NCBI RefSeq assembly: GCF_001263395.1
Contig: NZ_CP011786.1
Location: 1,488,001 to 1,552,000 of the forward strand
Source: Bifidobacterium actinocoloniiforme DSM 22766
Lineage (GTDB): Bacteria; Actinomycetota; Actinomycetes; Actinomycetales; Bifidobacteriaceae
Length of the DNA: 64,000 nucleotides
Direction of reading: 5' to 3'
Below are positions 53,099 to 61,734 of the stretch, one piece after another. The notes under the pieces were generated by a model. The model was not told where the DNA came from, ran no database searches, and saw only the letters and a list, made by a program, of their open reading frames with translations. A program made the position numbers and the translations under genes. Numbering within the stretch: the first letter of the stretch is position 1; each line of letters starts with the position of its first letter.

Positions 53099-53764
53099 AT
53101 GCCGACGTTCGACAAGGACGATTACCTGAACGGCATGCCGGACGCCGAGTCGCTCAAGGGCGACCCGGCGTCCGCCGGAAGTGACCAGCATGGCAGCGAT
53201 TCCAAGGCCGATAAGGGCGGGGCTGACGACACCGCCCAGCAAGACACAGCCAAGGAAACCGATGCGGTTGCAAGCGACGGCCAGGACCAGCAGCCAGGCT
53301 CCGACTCCAAGCAGGAGGACGACTTGACCCCTCTGGGCAGAGCCAAGAAGGAGGCGGCCGACTATCTGGACGCCCTGCAGAGGGAGCGGGCCGAGTTCGT
53401 CAACTACCGCAACCGCACGCTCAAGGAGCAGGACACCTTCCGCCAGCACGGCATCATTGACGTGCTCACGGCCCTGCTGCCCGCCCTGGACGACATCGAC
53501 CGCATCCGCGAGCACGGGGAGATGGACGACTCGTTCAAGGCCGTGGCGGCCAAGATCGACAAGACCTTCGAGAAGTTCGGTGTGGAGAAGTTCGGCGAGA
53601 AAGGCGCGGACTTCGACCCCACCAAGCACGAGGCGATCCTGCGCAAGCCGGACCCTGAAGCCAAGAAGGAGACCGTGGACACGGTCGTGGAGGCCGGTTA
53701 CCGGATTGGTGACCGCGTAATCCGCGCGGCGCGTGTGGTGGTGGCCGCTCCCCAGAAGCAATAG
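53099..53764 (+). CDS. grpE: Nucleotide exchange factor GrpE
   Basis: This 221-residue protein is the ADP-release partner of DnaK. After an acidic, disordered first 75 residues come the long helix AKKEAADYLDALQRERAEFVNYRNRT and the beta-wing VEAGYRIGDRVIRAARVVVA, the family signature. ATG 53099 lies one base after the dnaK stop. ATG 53087, overlapping dnaK, would add four residues (MASD) and is equally plausible. Confidence 0.95.
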   Translation: MPTFDKDDYLNGMPDAESLKGDPASAGSDQHGSDSKADKGGADDTAQQDTAKETDAVASDGQDQQPGSDSKQEDDLTPLGRAKKEAADYLDALQRERAEFVNYRNRTLKEQDTFRQHGIIDVLTALLPALDDIDRIREHGEMDDSFKAVAAKIDKTFEKFGVEKFGEKGADFDPTKHEAILRKPDPEAKKETVDTVVEAGYRIGDRVIRAARVVVAAPQKQ

Positions 53765-53822
53765 GTCGGTGGTGGCGTCTGATAAGGAATAAGGAAATTT
53801 CTAGTGAAGAAAGGAGACATGG

Positions 53823-54842
53823 ATGGCTGAGAACGAATGGCTGAACAAGGACTTCTATAAAGTCCTCGGTGTCTCCAAGGACGCCAGCGATGCGCAGATC
53901 ACCAAGGCCTACCGCAAGCTTGCGCGCAAGTACCATCCTGACCTGAACAAGACCAAGGAGGCCGAGGAGAAGTTCAAGGATGTATCCGAGGCCTACGACG
54001 TGCTGAGCAACAAGGACGAGCGCAAGAAGTACGACGCCATCCGCCAGTTCGGCATGGGCGGCGCGCGGTTCGCCGGAGGGACCTCGGGTTCCGGTGGATT
54101 CTCGACCGACGACATCTTCGGCGCCATGTTCGGCGGCGGCGCCGGTGGTCAAGGTGGGTCCAGGATCCGCTTCTCCAGCCCCGGCGCTGGCGGACCCGAC
54201 CTGTCCGACCTCTTCTCCGCCTTCGGCGGGGGAGCGGCGGGCGGCGGTCCGGCGGGATTCGGGCGGCAGGCCTACCAGGAGGAGCCGCCCAGGGCGGCCA
54301 AGGGGGCTGACCGCAACTCGAGGATCTCCCTGACCTTCCGTCAGGCGGTCAAGGGTGCCACGGTCTCCCTGAGCGTGGGTGGGTCGAAGTTCAAGACCCA
54401 TATCCCCGCTGGGGTGCATGACGGGCAGAGGATTCGTCTGCCCGGCAAAGGCAAGCCCGGCATCAACGGCGGGCCTGCTGGTGACCTCTACCTGGAGTTG
54501 AGCGTCAAGTCCGGCGGCCGGTTCTCGATGAACGGCAAGGACGTGGTGATGGATTTGCCGGTCACCCTGTCCGAGGCGGCGCTGGGGGCTAAAGTGCGGG
54601 CGCTCGGCGTGGACGATGAGCTGGTGACCTTCAAGGTCCCCGCAGGGTCGTCCAGCGGCAGTGAAGTCAGGATTGCGGGCCTGGGAGTGCAGGACCGGCG
54701 CGGCAAAGGTGATTTGGTGGGCCGGGTGAGCATCCAGCTGCCTGCCAAACTGGGCCTGGGCTCCAAGCGCGCTGTGAAGGAATTCGCCAAGACCACCGAG
54801 GAATTCGACCAGCGGGTGGCTGACGACCGTATGAGGATTTGA
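53823..54842 (+). CDS. dnaJ: DnaJ-type co-chaperone without zinc finger (CbpA/DnaJ2-like)
   Basis: This 339-residue J-protein has an N-terminal J domain, with [20 protein letters not shown] and the essential HPD in KYHPDLN. A Gly/Phe-rich linker (about residues 80-150) and the C-terminal substrate-binding domains follow. The four CxxCxGxG zinc-binding repeats of classical DnaJ are entirely absent, making it a type II J-protein. A zinc-finger DnaJ would be encoded elsewhere. AAGGAG precedes ATG 53823. It lies 58 bases after grpE. Confidence 0.92.
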   Translation: MAENEWLNKDFYKVLGVSKDASDAQITKAYRKLARKYHPDLNKTKEAEEKFKDVSEAYDVLSNKDERKKYDAIRQFGMGGARFAGGTSGSGGFSTDDIFGAMFGGGAGGQGGSRIRFSSPGAGGPDLSDLFSAFGGGAAGGGPAGFGRQAYQEEPPRAAKGADRNSRISLTFRQAVKGATVSLSVGGSKFKTHIPAGVHDGQRIRLPGKGKPGINGGPAGDLYLELSVKSGGRFSMNGKDVVMDLPVTLSEAALGAKVRALGVDDELVTFKVPAGSSSGSEVRIAGLGVQDRRGKGDLVGRVSIQLPAKLGLGSKRAVKEFAKTTEEFDQRVADDRMRI

Positions 54843-55010
54843 GCTGGCGAAACGCATACAGGGCCACTGACCTTGTATGTGAGTACTGATGAAGTTGCGA
54901 AGGCGGGGGGCGCTGGGGCTGATGGCTCCGGCGCTTCCCGTCCACTCGATGGGGTGGCCTGGCGCGGCCCGGTCGGGTCGGAGACGGACTGACGCCTGGA
55001 GGGGGAAGCG

Positions 55011-55619
55011 ATGACGGCGATGGATAAGCAGATTCGCGAGACCTACCTGGCCTGCGGCCGGGCACTGGTGGAAGGCTCAGCCGGGCTGGACCTGATCGAC
55101 GAGCGGGGCATAGACATCAGCCTGCCTGTGTTCAGTGTGGGGCAGGTGGCGCAGATGGCCGACGTCCACCCGCAGACCCTGCGCCAATACGACCGCCTGG
55201 GGTTGGTGGTACCCAGGCGGACCGGGGGCGGGGCCCGGCGCTATTCCTTGCGTGATGTGGACCGGCTCTGCCAGGCCCAGCACCTGAGCCAGGACGAATC
55301 CATCAACCTGGCTGGCGTGACGCGAATCCTGGCCCTGGCTGAGGAGAACCGGCAGCTGCGCCGGCAGATTCGCCGCCTGAATCAGCCCGATGGCAGCAAT
55401 GTTTTCTCCGCCGACAGCGACGGCGAGGTGGTGGAGATGGAACGCTCCGGCCGGGCGCGGCTCTGGCGGCATCAGGCGCAGGTCAAGGTCCGGGGGCTGT
55501 TGCCGCCCGCCGACGAAGGCTACCGGGATGAGGGTGATTACGGGGATGACGACTACCGGGAGGACGGCGACCGGCCTTTAGGCGAGTCGAAATCCCTGGT
55601 CATTTGGGGCCTGCTTTGA
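55011..55619 (+). CDS. hspR: Heat-shock repressor HspR (MerR family)
   Basis: This 202-residue protein represses dnaK through the HAIR site at 51067. The MerR DNA-binding domain reads VFSVGQVAQMADVHPQTLRQYDRLGLV, continuing with GARRYSLRDVDRL. It has a 38-residue N-terminal extension and an acidic tail of about 70 residues (DEGDYGDDDYREDGD), longer than short HspR proteins. AGGGGG precedes ATG 55011. The 168-base gap before it contains CATACA/TGTATG inverted halves at 54855-54879, a possible weak terminator. Confidence 0.93.
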   Translation: MTAMDKQIRETYLACGRALVEGSAGLDLIDERGIDISLPVFSVGQVAQMADVHPQTLRQYDRLGLVVPRRTGGGARRYSLRDVDRLCQAQHLSQDESINLAGVTRILALAEENRQLRRQIRRLNQPDGSNVFSADSDGEVVEMERSGRARLWRHQAQVKVRGLLPPADEGYRDEGDYGDDDYREDGDRPLGESKSLVIWGLL

Positions 55620-55702
55620 CCCGGCATGGAAGGCGTTGAGCGCTGCATCGGTTTTGCTCGCTGAGCAGGCTGCCGCGCGGCCGTCCTTGTAGGGCTGGCC
55701 AA

Positions 55703-57583
55703 TCATTGGAATTCCAGGGAATGCTCAAGCACGCCGCGCTCAGGCAGGGAGGGGATGATGCCCTCGTGGCCTAGGGAGAGGCCGGCGGCTTTGTTGGCTA
55801 TGCGGATGGCCTGGTCGAGCGGACGGCCGTAGAGCAAGTATGCGGCCAAGGCGCTGATGAAGGCGTCGCTGGCACCGGTGTCGGCCGCGGCTTTAACCGG
55901 AGTGGTTGGGAAATCCTGTTCGCCGTCGGCCGTGTAGAGGGTGCAGCCATCTTGGCCGGTGGTGACCAGGACCATGCCCGCCCCGTGGTTGATGAGGGCA
56001 TGGGCCTTGTCGGCGCGGCTGCCGGGACCGGGGCATAGGCGCTCCAACTCGGCGGAACCGGGCACCAGTAAGTCGCACTCGTGCAGCAGGCTGGAAGGCA
56101 GTTCGGCGGTATGGAAGGGTTTGATGATGGTCTTGGCGCCGTGGCGGTGGGCGAGGCGGCAGGCCTCTTCAAGAGCGGGGAAGGGGACCACGGTTTGCGC
56201 CAAGCAATACGAGGCCCGCTCGAACAGGTGCTCAGCGGCGCGCACGTCTTCCACGCTCATCAGCGCATTGGCACCGGCCGAGCGCGAACTCATGGTACGG
56301 CCCCGGTTGTCGACGAAAATATAGACTTTGCCGGTATCGCTACCGGGTTTGCGCCGGATGCCATCGGTGTCGACACCGCTCTCGGCCAGGTAGCGGTAAA
56401 TCTGGTCGGCTTGGCTGTCCGAGCCTACATTGGCGATGAGGGAGACGGGCTGACCCAGCTTGGCAACGCCGACCGCCTGGTTGGCCCCCTTGCCGCCGGG
56501 GACCGAGAAGGGGTCGTGGGAGTCCACCACGTTTCCGGCCTTGGGCAGGGTCGGCACGCCCAGATAGGTGTCGGTGTTGATGCTGCCCACCACCACGATC
56601 GAGCGCTGGGTCAGCTCGGCCGGCCCGGCCAGTGTGCGCTCGCTGCTTAAGTGGAAGGTCTGTGTGAAACCTGGCGCTTCCTTGCGGCCGCCTTCGATGG
56701 CGTTGACCATGCGGGTGCATAGGTAAGCGCCGAAATCCGCGTTGCGCATGGTGTAGGAGGATATCTCGCTGGAGCCCGGGTAGTGCAGCACTTCGCTGGT
56801 GTCGTTGCGCACGGTGAGGATGGAGAAGTCCTCGGGCACTCGGTAGTGCAGGCTGGAGGCGTATTGGAAGAGTTCCAGGGCGTGCTTGTAGTGGGAGGAG
56901 ACCACGCCGGTGACCTGTCGGGAGCTGATGCGCTCCATCAGGGAATCGCTTGGCTCGTGGATGACCATGTCCTCGCTGAACTCCATGTTGTGCTCGAACA
57001 GGCAGCGTTTGAAGCCGTTTAGGAAGCTTTCGGCGCGCCGGCCCGGGGTCAGCAGGCAGACCAGGTGCTTATGGCCGCGTTCGATGAGCTCCTGGGTCAG
57101 GCTGTATGACGCCTGCTCGTAGGGGAGCATGGTGAATTCGTCGTCGCCCAGGGGGCCGATGGTCAGCTCGGGAATATGGATTTCCGGGCGGCCCTTGCCT
57201 GGGAGCAAGCTGCCCGAGTCGACAGGCTCCCAAATCAGGCCGTCGACGCGCTGTGACAGTGCGGCGGCGATGTTGGCGCGTTCGCGCTCTCGGTCCTGGA
57301 AGCTGTTGAAGACCAGGGTGCCGTAGCCGTGGCTCTGGGCGGTCTGGACGATGCCGTCGATGGTGGTGTCGGTGGCGACGGAATCGCGCAGCAGGACGCC
57401 GATTCGCCAGCTGCGGCCGGGCTGGGCTGAGACTGAGGCGTAGGGGCGGTAGTGGTATTGCTTGACTAATTGGAGCACGCGCTCGCGGGTGGCCTCGGCG
57501 ATGCTGTCGTCTTTATGGTTGACGATTTTTGACACGGTTGACGTGGAGACGCCGGCAAGTTGCGCGATTTCTTTGATGTTCAT
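55703..57583 (-). CDS. LacI-family regulator fused to a PfkB/ribokinase domain
   Basis: This 626-residue protein joins two normally separate proteins. Residues 1-55 form a LacI DNA-binding domain (MNIKEIAQLAGVSTSTVSKI). About 58-320 form the periplasmic-binding-like effector domain. From 327 to the end is a complete PfkB sugar kinase with GSINTDTY, the substrate motif GGKGANQA (363-370) and the ATP/catalytic block DTGASDAF (568-575, presumed catalytic Asp573). The kinase motif lacks one residue of the common DTTGAGD form but keeps the aspartate. AAGGA about 13 bases before ATG 57583 supports the start, and no stop interrupts the joint. It is divergent from the nucleoside hydrolase genes and probably controls them while phosphorylating ribose or a nucleoside. 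Confidence 0.88.
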   Translation of the reverse strand: MNIKEIAQLAGVSTSTVSKIVNHKDDSIAEATRERVLQLVKQYHYRPYASVSAQPGRSWRIGVLLRDSVATDTTIDGIVQTAQSHGYGTLVFNSFQDRERERANIAAALSQRVDGLIWEPVDSGSLLPGKGRPEIHIPELTIGPLGDDEFTMLPYEQASYSLTQELIERGHKHLVCLLTPGRRAESFLNGFKRCLFEHNMEFSEDMVIHEPSDSLMERISSRQVTGVVSSHYKHALELFQYASSLHYRVPEDFSILTVRNDTSEVLHYPGSSEISSYTMRNADFGAYLCTRMVNAIEGGRKEAPGFTQTFHLSSERTLAGPAELTQRSIVVVGSINTDTYLGVPTLPKAGNVVDSHDPFSVPGGKGANQAVGVAKLGQPVSLIANVGSDSQADQIYRYLAESGVDTDGIRRKPGSDTGKVYIFVDNRGRTMSSRSAGANALMSVEDVRAAEHLFERASYCLAQTVVPFPALEEACRLAHRHGAKTIIKPFHTAELPSSLLHECDLLVPGSAELERLCPGPGSRADKAHALINHGAGMVLVTTGQDGCTLYTADGEQDFPTTPVKAAADTGASDAFISALAAYLLYGRPLDQAIRIANKAAGLSLGHEGIIPSLPERGVLEHSLEFQ

Positions 57584-57736
57584 GGGATGCTGATTCCTTT
57601 TGGTCTGCGCCAGTCCCCTTTCCTCCATAGTAGCGTGGCTCCCTAATGTGACGAGGGTCCCGGAGGGCCGCAAGCCCGTGATGGGCGCGATTCGGCTCCT
57701 GACCGAGCGGCCGTTATTCTCTGGGTGGCGCTGTGG

Positions 57737-57784
57737 TTGACAGCTTGTGGGGGCTCTGCTATCTTGTCGGGGGAAAAACGTTTC
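57737..57784 (+). promoter_or_regulatory. Promoter and operator of the first nucleoside hydrolase gene
   Basis: TTGACA (57737-57742) and TATCTT (57760-57765) are spaced by 17 bases. AAAAACGTTTC (57774-57784), a LacI-type CG-centred palindrome, lies just after them. It lies in the 274-base divergent gap with the regulator gene, so one site could control both directions. Confidence 0.75.
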
Positions 57785-57857
57785 GGAAAGTATTTTACTC
57801 CCATGCGTCTGTTGTGGGGACGGTCGGACTTCTTCGTGGAAAAGCAGGAATAGACCA

Positions 57858-58775
57858 ATGAATTCACGCCCAATCATCATCGACACCGACTCGGGGGTCG
57901 ACGCTGCCGCGGCCATCGCTCTCCTGAACGCGGAGCCCACTATCGACGTGCGGCTGGTGGCCAGCGTGGCGGGCCGCACCGCGGCGGACCAGGCGGCGGT
58001 CAGAGCCCTGAGGCTGATGACATTCCTGGGTGGGGCCACCCTGGTTGCGCAGGGCTCCAAGGGGCCGCTCGCCAGCTCGTCCGGTTTGCCGGAAGTAGGG
58101 CCCTGCCACAGCGACCTGGATGCGGCGGGTCTGCCCGAGCCGGACATGGGGCGCATGAGCCGGACCGGGGCGATTCTGAAGGAGCGGCGGATTCTGCTGG
58201 CCAGTGAACGGCCGGTCACGATGGTGACGCTGGGTCCGCTGACCAACCTGGCGCTGCTGCTGACCTCCTTCCCTGAAGTGCGCGAGCGCATCGAGCGCAT
58301 CGTGATGATGGCGGGCTCCACCGAACGGGGAGACGTGAGCCCGTATGGCGAGTTCAACGCGGTCTGTGATCCGCATGCGGCCGACGTGGTGCTGCGCTCG
58401 GGGCTGCCGCTGGACATGGTCGGTCTGAACGTGGGGCGCAAGCTGCTGCTGAACGAGGCGGATATGCCCGCGCTGGCGGCGACCGGGCGGACCGGCTCCA
58501 TGCTGGTGAGGCTGCTGAGGACCATGAGCGCCCGTTGCCAGGCCACGTTGCTGGCAGCGGCGCCTGCGGCCGCTATGTACCTGCTGGAACCCGGGCTGTT
58601 CACGACCCGTGGGGCCAGGGTCGACGTGGAGGTATCCAGCCCGCTGACCCGGGGCGCTACGGTCGTGGACTTCGAGGCTGAGCCCAACGCCACGGTGTGT
58701 GTGGACGCGGACAGCTGCGGATTCCGGGCGAGCTTCCTGCGGCGTATGGCCGCGCTCGACGGCGCGCGGAGGTAG
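57858..58775 (+). CDS. Nucleoside hydrolase homologue with degenerate active site
   Basis: This 305-residue member of the inosine-uridine nucleoside hydrolase family aligns across its length, with IIIDTDSGVD, LGPLTNLAL, EFNAVCDPHAA and ELFTTRGARVDVEV-like segments. Key positions differ. The family's DTDxGxDD calcium motif reads DTDSGVDAA, with the last aspartate replaced by Ala16. The HDPLA block reads AAPAA (Ala234, Ala235), losing the catalytic histidine and a calcium-binding aspartate. The EFN motif is intact. The protein is probably not an active hydrolase by the usual mechanism and may be a binding or regulatory paralogue of the next gene. AGGA precedes ATG 57858. Confidence 0.8.
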   Translation: MNSRPIIIDTDSGVDAAAAIALLNAEPTIDVRLVASVAGRTAADQAAVRALRLMTFLGGATLVAQGSKGPLASSSGLPEVGPCHSDLDAAGLPEPDMGRMSRTGAILKERRILLASERPVTMVTLGPLTNLALLLTSFPEVRERIERIVMMAGSTERGDVSPYGEFNAVCDPHAADVVLRSGLPLDMVGLNVGRKLLLNEADMPALAATGRTGSMLVRLLRTMSARCQATLLAAAPAAAMYLLEPGLFTTRGARVDVEVSSPLTRGATVVDFEAEPNATVCVDADSCGFRASFLRRMAALDGARR

Positions 58776-58790
58776 CGCGGAAATGCCAGG

Positions 58791-58819
58791 TTGCCAAATC
58801 TGATAAAACGTTTTATTGT
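58791..58819 (+). promoter_or_regulatory. Promoter with perfect palindromic operator for the second nucleoside hydrolase
   Basis: TTGCCA (58791-58796) and TATTGT (58814-58819) have a 17-base spacer. ATAAAACGTTTTAT (58803-58816) is a perfect 14-base palindrome centred on CG that overlaps the spacer and the -10. It shares AAAACGTTT with the site at 57775. Confidence 0.8.
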
Positions 58820-58924
58820 TATTCATGGATGCAATGCGGCCCTAAGCCTGTCTAGAGTTGAAGAAGACTCCACGGAGACTTCTTTTGCTCCGGGCGCCAT
58901 GGACACTGTTGAAAGGTGACGACA

Positions 58925-59881
58925 ATGAAGAAAATGATTCTCGATCTTGATACGGGCATCGACGACACCCTGGCCATTTCGTACGCCCTGGGCAGCCCTG
59001 AGGTGGAGCTGATTGGCATTACAAGCACGTACGGCAATGTGCTGCTTGAGCAGGGCATGCGCAACGATCTGGCGATCACCGACCTGCTGGGTCACCCGGA
59101 GGTCAAGGTCTATCCGGGCCTGCCCCACTCCTCCACGACCGACTCCTTCTCGGTGCTGCCGATTTCCGAGTTCATACATGGCAAGAACGGCATCGGCGAT
59201 GTGCAGATCCCCGATTCCACGCGCAAGCCCGAGACCCAGTCCGCTGTCGACTTCATCATCGACGCGGCCAAGACCTATGGCCAGGACCTGATCTATGTGC
59301 CCACCGGCCCTATGACCAATATCGCCGCGGCCCTCCGCAAGGCGCCCGAGATCAAGGACCAGATCGGCAAAATCGTGCTGATGGGCGGCGCCCTGACTGT
59401 ATGCGGCAACGTGTCCGCCTGGTCCGAGGCCAACATCTCCCAGGACCCCGACGCGGCTAACGAGCTCTTCCGCTCCGGCGCCCCGGTGACCATGATCGGC
59501 CTGGATGTGACCCTTCAGACGCTCCTGACCTATAAGGAGACCGCGCGCTGGCGCGACCTGGGCACCAAGGCCTCCGCCTTCCTGGCCGACATGACCGACT
59601 TCTACATCAAGGCTTACGAGACCACGTCTCCCCACCTGGGCGGATGCGGTCTGCATGACCCGCTGGCTGTGGCCGTGGCGGTCGATCCCACCCTGGTGAA
59701 GACCCTGCCGATCAACATGCAGGTCGATGTGGAAGGCCCCACCCGTGGCCGCACGATTGGCGACAACACGAGGCTGAACGACCCGCACAAGACCATGCAA
59801 GTGGCTGTCGAGGTGGACGTTCCCCGCTTCCTGAACGAATTCATGAGCCGCATCGGTGGGCTGGCCCAGCAGGCAGGCTGA
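58925..59881 (+). CDS. Nucleoside hydrolase (inosine-uridine preferring family)
   Basis: This 318-residue enzyme hydrolyses ribonucleosides to base and ribose. The calcium site DLDTGIDDT (Asp7, Asp9, Asp13, Asp14), PTGPMTNIA and the catalytic block GLHDPLAV (His244, Asp245) are intact. The EFN substrate motif appears as EAN. AAAGGTG precedes ATG 58925. It lies 149 bases after the degenerate paralogue and 110 bases before an MFS transporter. Base specificity cannot be read from the sequence. Confidence 0.92.
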   Translation: MKKMILDLDTGIDDTLAISYALGSPEVELIGITSTYGNVLLEQGMRNDLAITDLLGHPEVKVYPGLPHSSTTDSFSVLPISEFIHGKNGIGDVQIPDSTRKPETQSAVDFIIDAAKTYGQDLIYVPTGPMTNIAAALRKAPEIKDQIGKIVLMGGALTVCGNVSAWSEANISQDPDAANELFRSGAPVTMIGLDVTLQTLLTYKETARWRDLGTKASAFLADMTDFYIKAYETTSPHLGGCGLHDPLAVAVAVDPTLVKTLPINMQVDVEGPTRGRTIGDNTRLNDPHKTMQVAVEVDVPRFLNEFMSRIGGLAQQAG

Positions 59882-59991
59882 CCACACTTTGGCCGGTCCG
59901 TCCACAATAAGGCCCGGCGGGCGGCGCAATCCGACACGCCGCATACAATTTGAAATTGGCAACGTAGTTTGCACACAAGAAAAGGAACACT

Positions 59992-61404
59992 ATGACTGAG
60001 TCGTCAACTCGAGCGGCCGTCGATCCATTCGACGACCCGGAGACCAGCAACAAGATGGCCGTCCGGGCCCTCGTTTTCCTCCTTATCACCTTCATCCTGG
60101 GCACCTTGTGCCTGCAAGGATTCAACCTGGTCTTCCAGCAGGTCGGTAAGGATGTGGGCGCGGTCCAGCAGGCCTCGCTGATCACGGCCCTGCCGAGCAT
60201 CGTGCTGGGAATTGTCTGCTTCATCTACGGGTCGCTCGGCGACTTCGTCTCCCTCAAAAAGCTGGTGGTGACCGGCCTGGTCGTCCTCTTCATCGGCTCC
60301 ATCTTCGGTTTCGTGGCGAACTTCTTCTTCACCGCCAACCTGTGGACGGTCATCATCGCCCGCATCCTGCAGACCGCGGGTGAGCAGGTGGCTGGCTCGG
60401 TCTACCTGGTCGTCACGACCAAGTACCTCAAGCCTTCGCTCAAGGTGGTGGCCTTCGGTGTCTTCACCGCCGGCTACCAGGTCTCCGCGGCCATCGGCGT
60501 GTTCGCTGCCGGCTTGCTCAGCTCCATCTCCTGGCAGTACCTGTTCCTGATTCCGGCGATCACCATCTTCTTCCTTCCCGCCCTGCTCAAGTCCCTGCCG
60601 AACAAGAGCGGCTCCGGCGATAAGGTCGATTGGTTGGGCTTCACCATCTTCGGTCTGGCCACCGCATTCCTGACCTTGTTCTTCTCCTACACCAAGGTTT
60701 GGCTGCTTATCGTGGCCGCTGCGCTGTACGTCGTGTTCGGCGTATACATCACCAAGGCCAAGGACCCGTTCGTGACCCCCGAGTTCTTCAAGAACACCCG
60801 CTGGATCATGGCTATCTGCCTGATTCTGTTCTTCTACTTCAACAACTACTGCATGTCGCCCATCTTCAACGCGATCTGCCGTGACGTGTTCGGCATCACC
60901 AACTCGGCCACCGTCTCCATGCACATCGTCTGGGCCTTCCTGGTGGCGGCGTTCTTCGGCACCACGTCCGGCGCGATCGTGGACAAGATCGGCCGTCAGC
61001 CCACGCTGATCATCGCCGCCTGCCTGATGATCGTGGGCTGGGCCGGTTCCGCCTTCGTCATCTCGTCCGGCCTCATCCCGCTGACCCTGATGGCATGCGT
61101 GTTCTACGCGGGTGCAGGCCTCATGTACTCCCCGGTGGTCTCCACCGTGCTTGACACCCTGCCTAAGGAGCAGTCGGGCCGTGGCGTGGGCATGAACGAT
61201 CTGGTCATGAACGTGACCGGTTCAATCGGCATCGCCATCTTCGGTGGCCTGATGGCCGGCACCGGCCTGGGTGGCGGCTCCATCGCTGGAGGCGCCGGCC
61301 AGCAGGCGGTCTACGCCAACTTGCTGCTGATCGCGGCGGTCATCGCGGCCCTGGGCCTGGTCATCTACCTGGTCTTCCGCAAGAAGATCTACGCCGAGGA
61401 CTGA
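59992..61404 (+). CDS. MFS transporter, probable nucleoside or related uptake
   Basis: This 470-residue major facilitator protein has 12-14 predicted helices and the family loop YGSLGDFVSLKKLVVTGLV between helices 2 and 3 (GxLaDrxGrkxxl type). Another loop, GAIVDKIGRQPTLIIAA, marks the second half. The substrate is unknown; the neighbouring nucleoside hydrolases suggest nucleoside or nucleobase transport. AAAAGGAA precedes ATG 59992. A strong terminator follows. Confidence 0.82.
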   Translation: MTESSTRAAVDPFDDPETSNKMAVRALVFLLITFILGTLCLQGFNLVFQQVGKDVGAVQQASLITALPSIVLGIVCFIYGSLGDFVSLKKLVVTGLVVLFIGSIFGFVANFFFTANLWTVIIARILQTAGEQVAGSVYLVVTTKYLKPSLKVVAFGVFTAGYQVSAAIGVFAAGLLSSISWQYLFLIPAITIFFLPALLKSLPNKSGSGDKVDWLGFTIFGLATAFLTLFFSYTKVWLLIVAAALYVVFGVYITKAKDPFVTPEFFKNTRWIMAICLILFFYFNNYCMSPIFNAICRDVFGITNSATVSMHIVWAFLVAAFFGTTSGAIVDKIGRQPTLIIAACLMIVGWAGSAFVISSGLIPLTLMACVFYAGAGLMYSPVVSTVLDTLPKEQSGRGVGMNDLVMNVTGSIGIAIFGGLMAGTGLGGGSIAGGAGQQAVYANLLLIAAVIAALGLVIYLVFRKKIYAED

Positions 61405-61424
61405 TAGCCCTCCTGTAGTACCCC

Positions 61425-61461
61425 GCCAGCGCGCGTCCGGTTCCTCCGGGCGCGCGCTGGC
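61425..61461 (+). terminator. Strong GC-rich terminator hairpin after the MFS gene
   Basis: A 16-bp stem (one G-U pair) with a 5-base loop starts 21 bases after the stop codon. There is no long T-run, only CTTATAAG downstream. The rest of the 330-base gap to 61734 holds no gene and no firm promoter. Confidence 0.75.
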
Positions 61462-61734
61462 CTTATAAGCCCTGCGATTCGCGCTCCGCCCGCCTTGACT
61501 TTCGCTGTTCGCCGCTGCTTGCGGATTGCGGATAGCGAATCGCGGCGGGGGTGCTCACGAGGGCCAGGGAAATGCATGGATGGCGGAGCCGGCGGTATCC
61601 GATGCGCAAGGATTGGGGGCCATCAGCGTGGGGAATATGTGCAATATCTCTATGGTTTCCAGGGGTGAAATGGGGATTGGGCTTCTAAAATCGCATGTAG
61701 CGGGTGTATTGAACGAGAGAACAGTGGAGACTGC

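Noticed and set aside
57643-58826. Minus-strand frames opposite the degenerate nucleoside hydrolase, considered as the true gene
   Set aside because: The plus-strand frame aligns along the whole nucleoside hydrolase family, with a promoter and ribosome site. The residue losses are in the sequence itself and not a frame error.
58823-59974. 383-residue minus-strand frame opposite the intact nucleoside hydrolase
   Set aside because: It is a mirror of a well-supported gene, with no ribosome site or recognisable motif.
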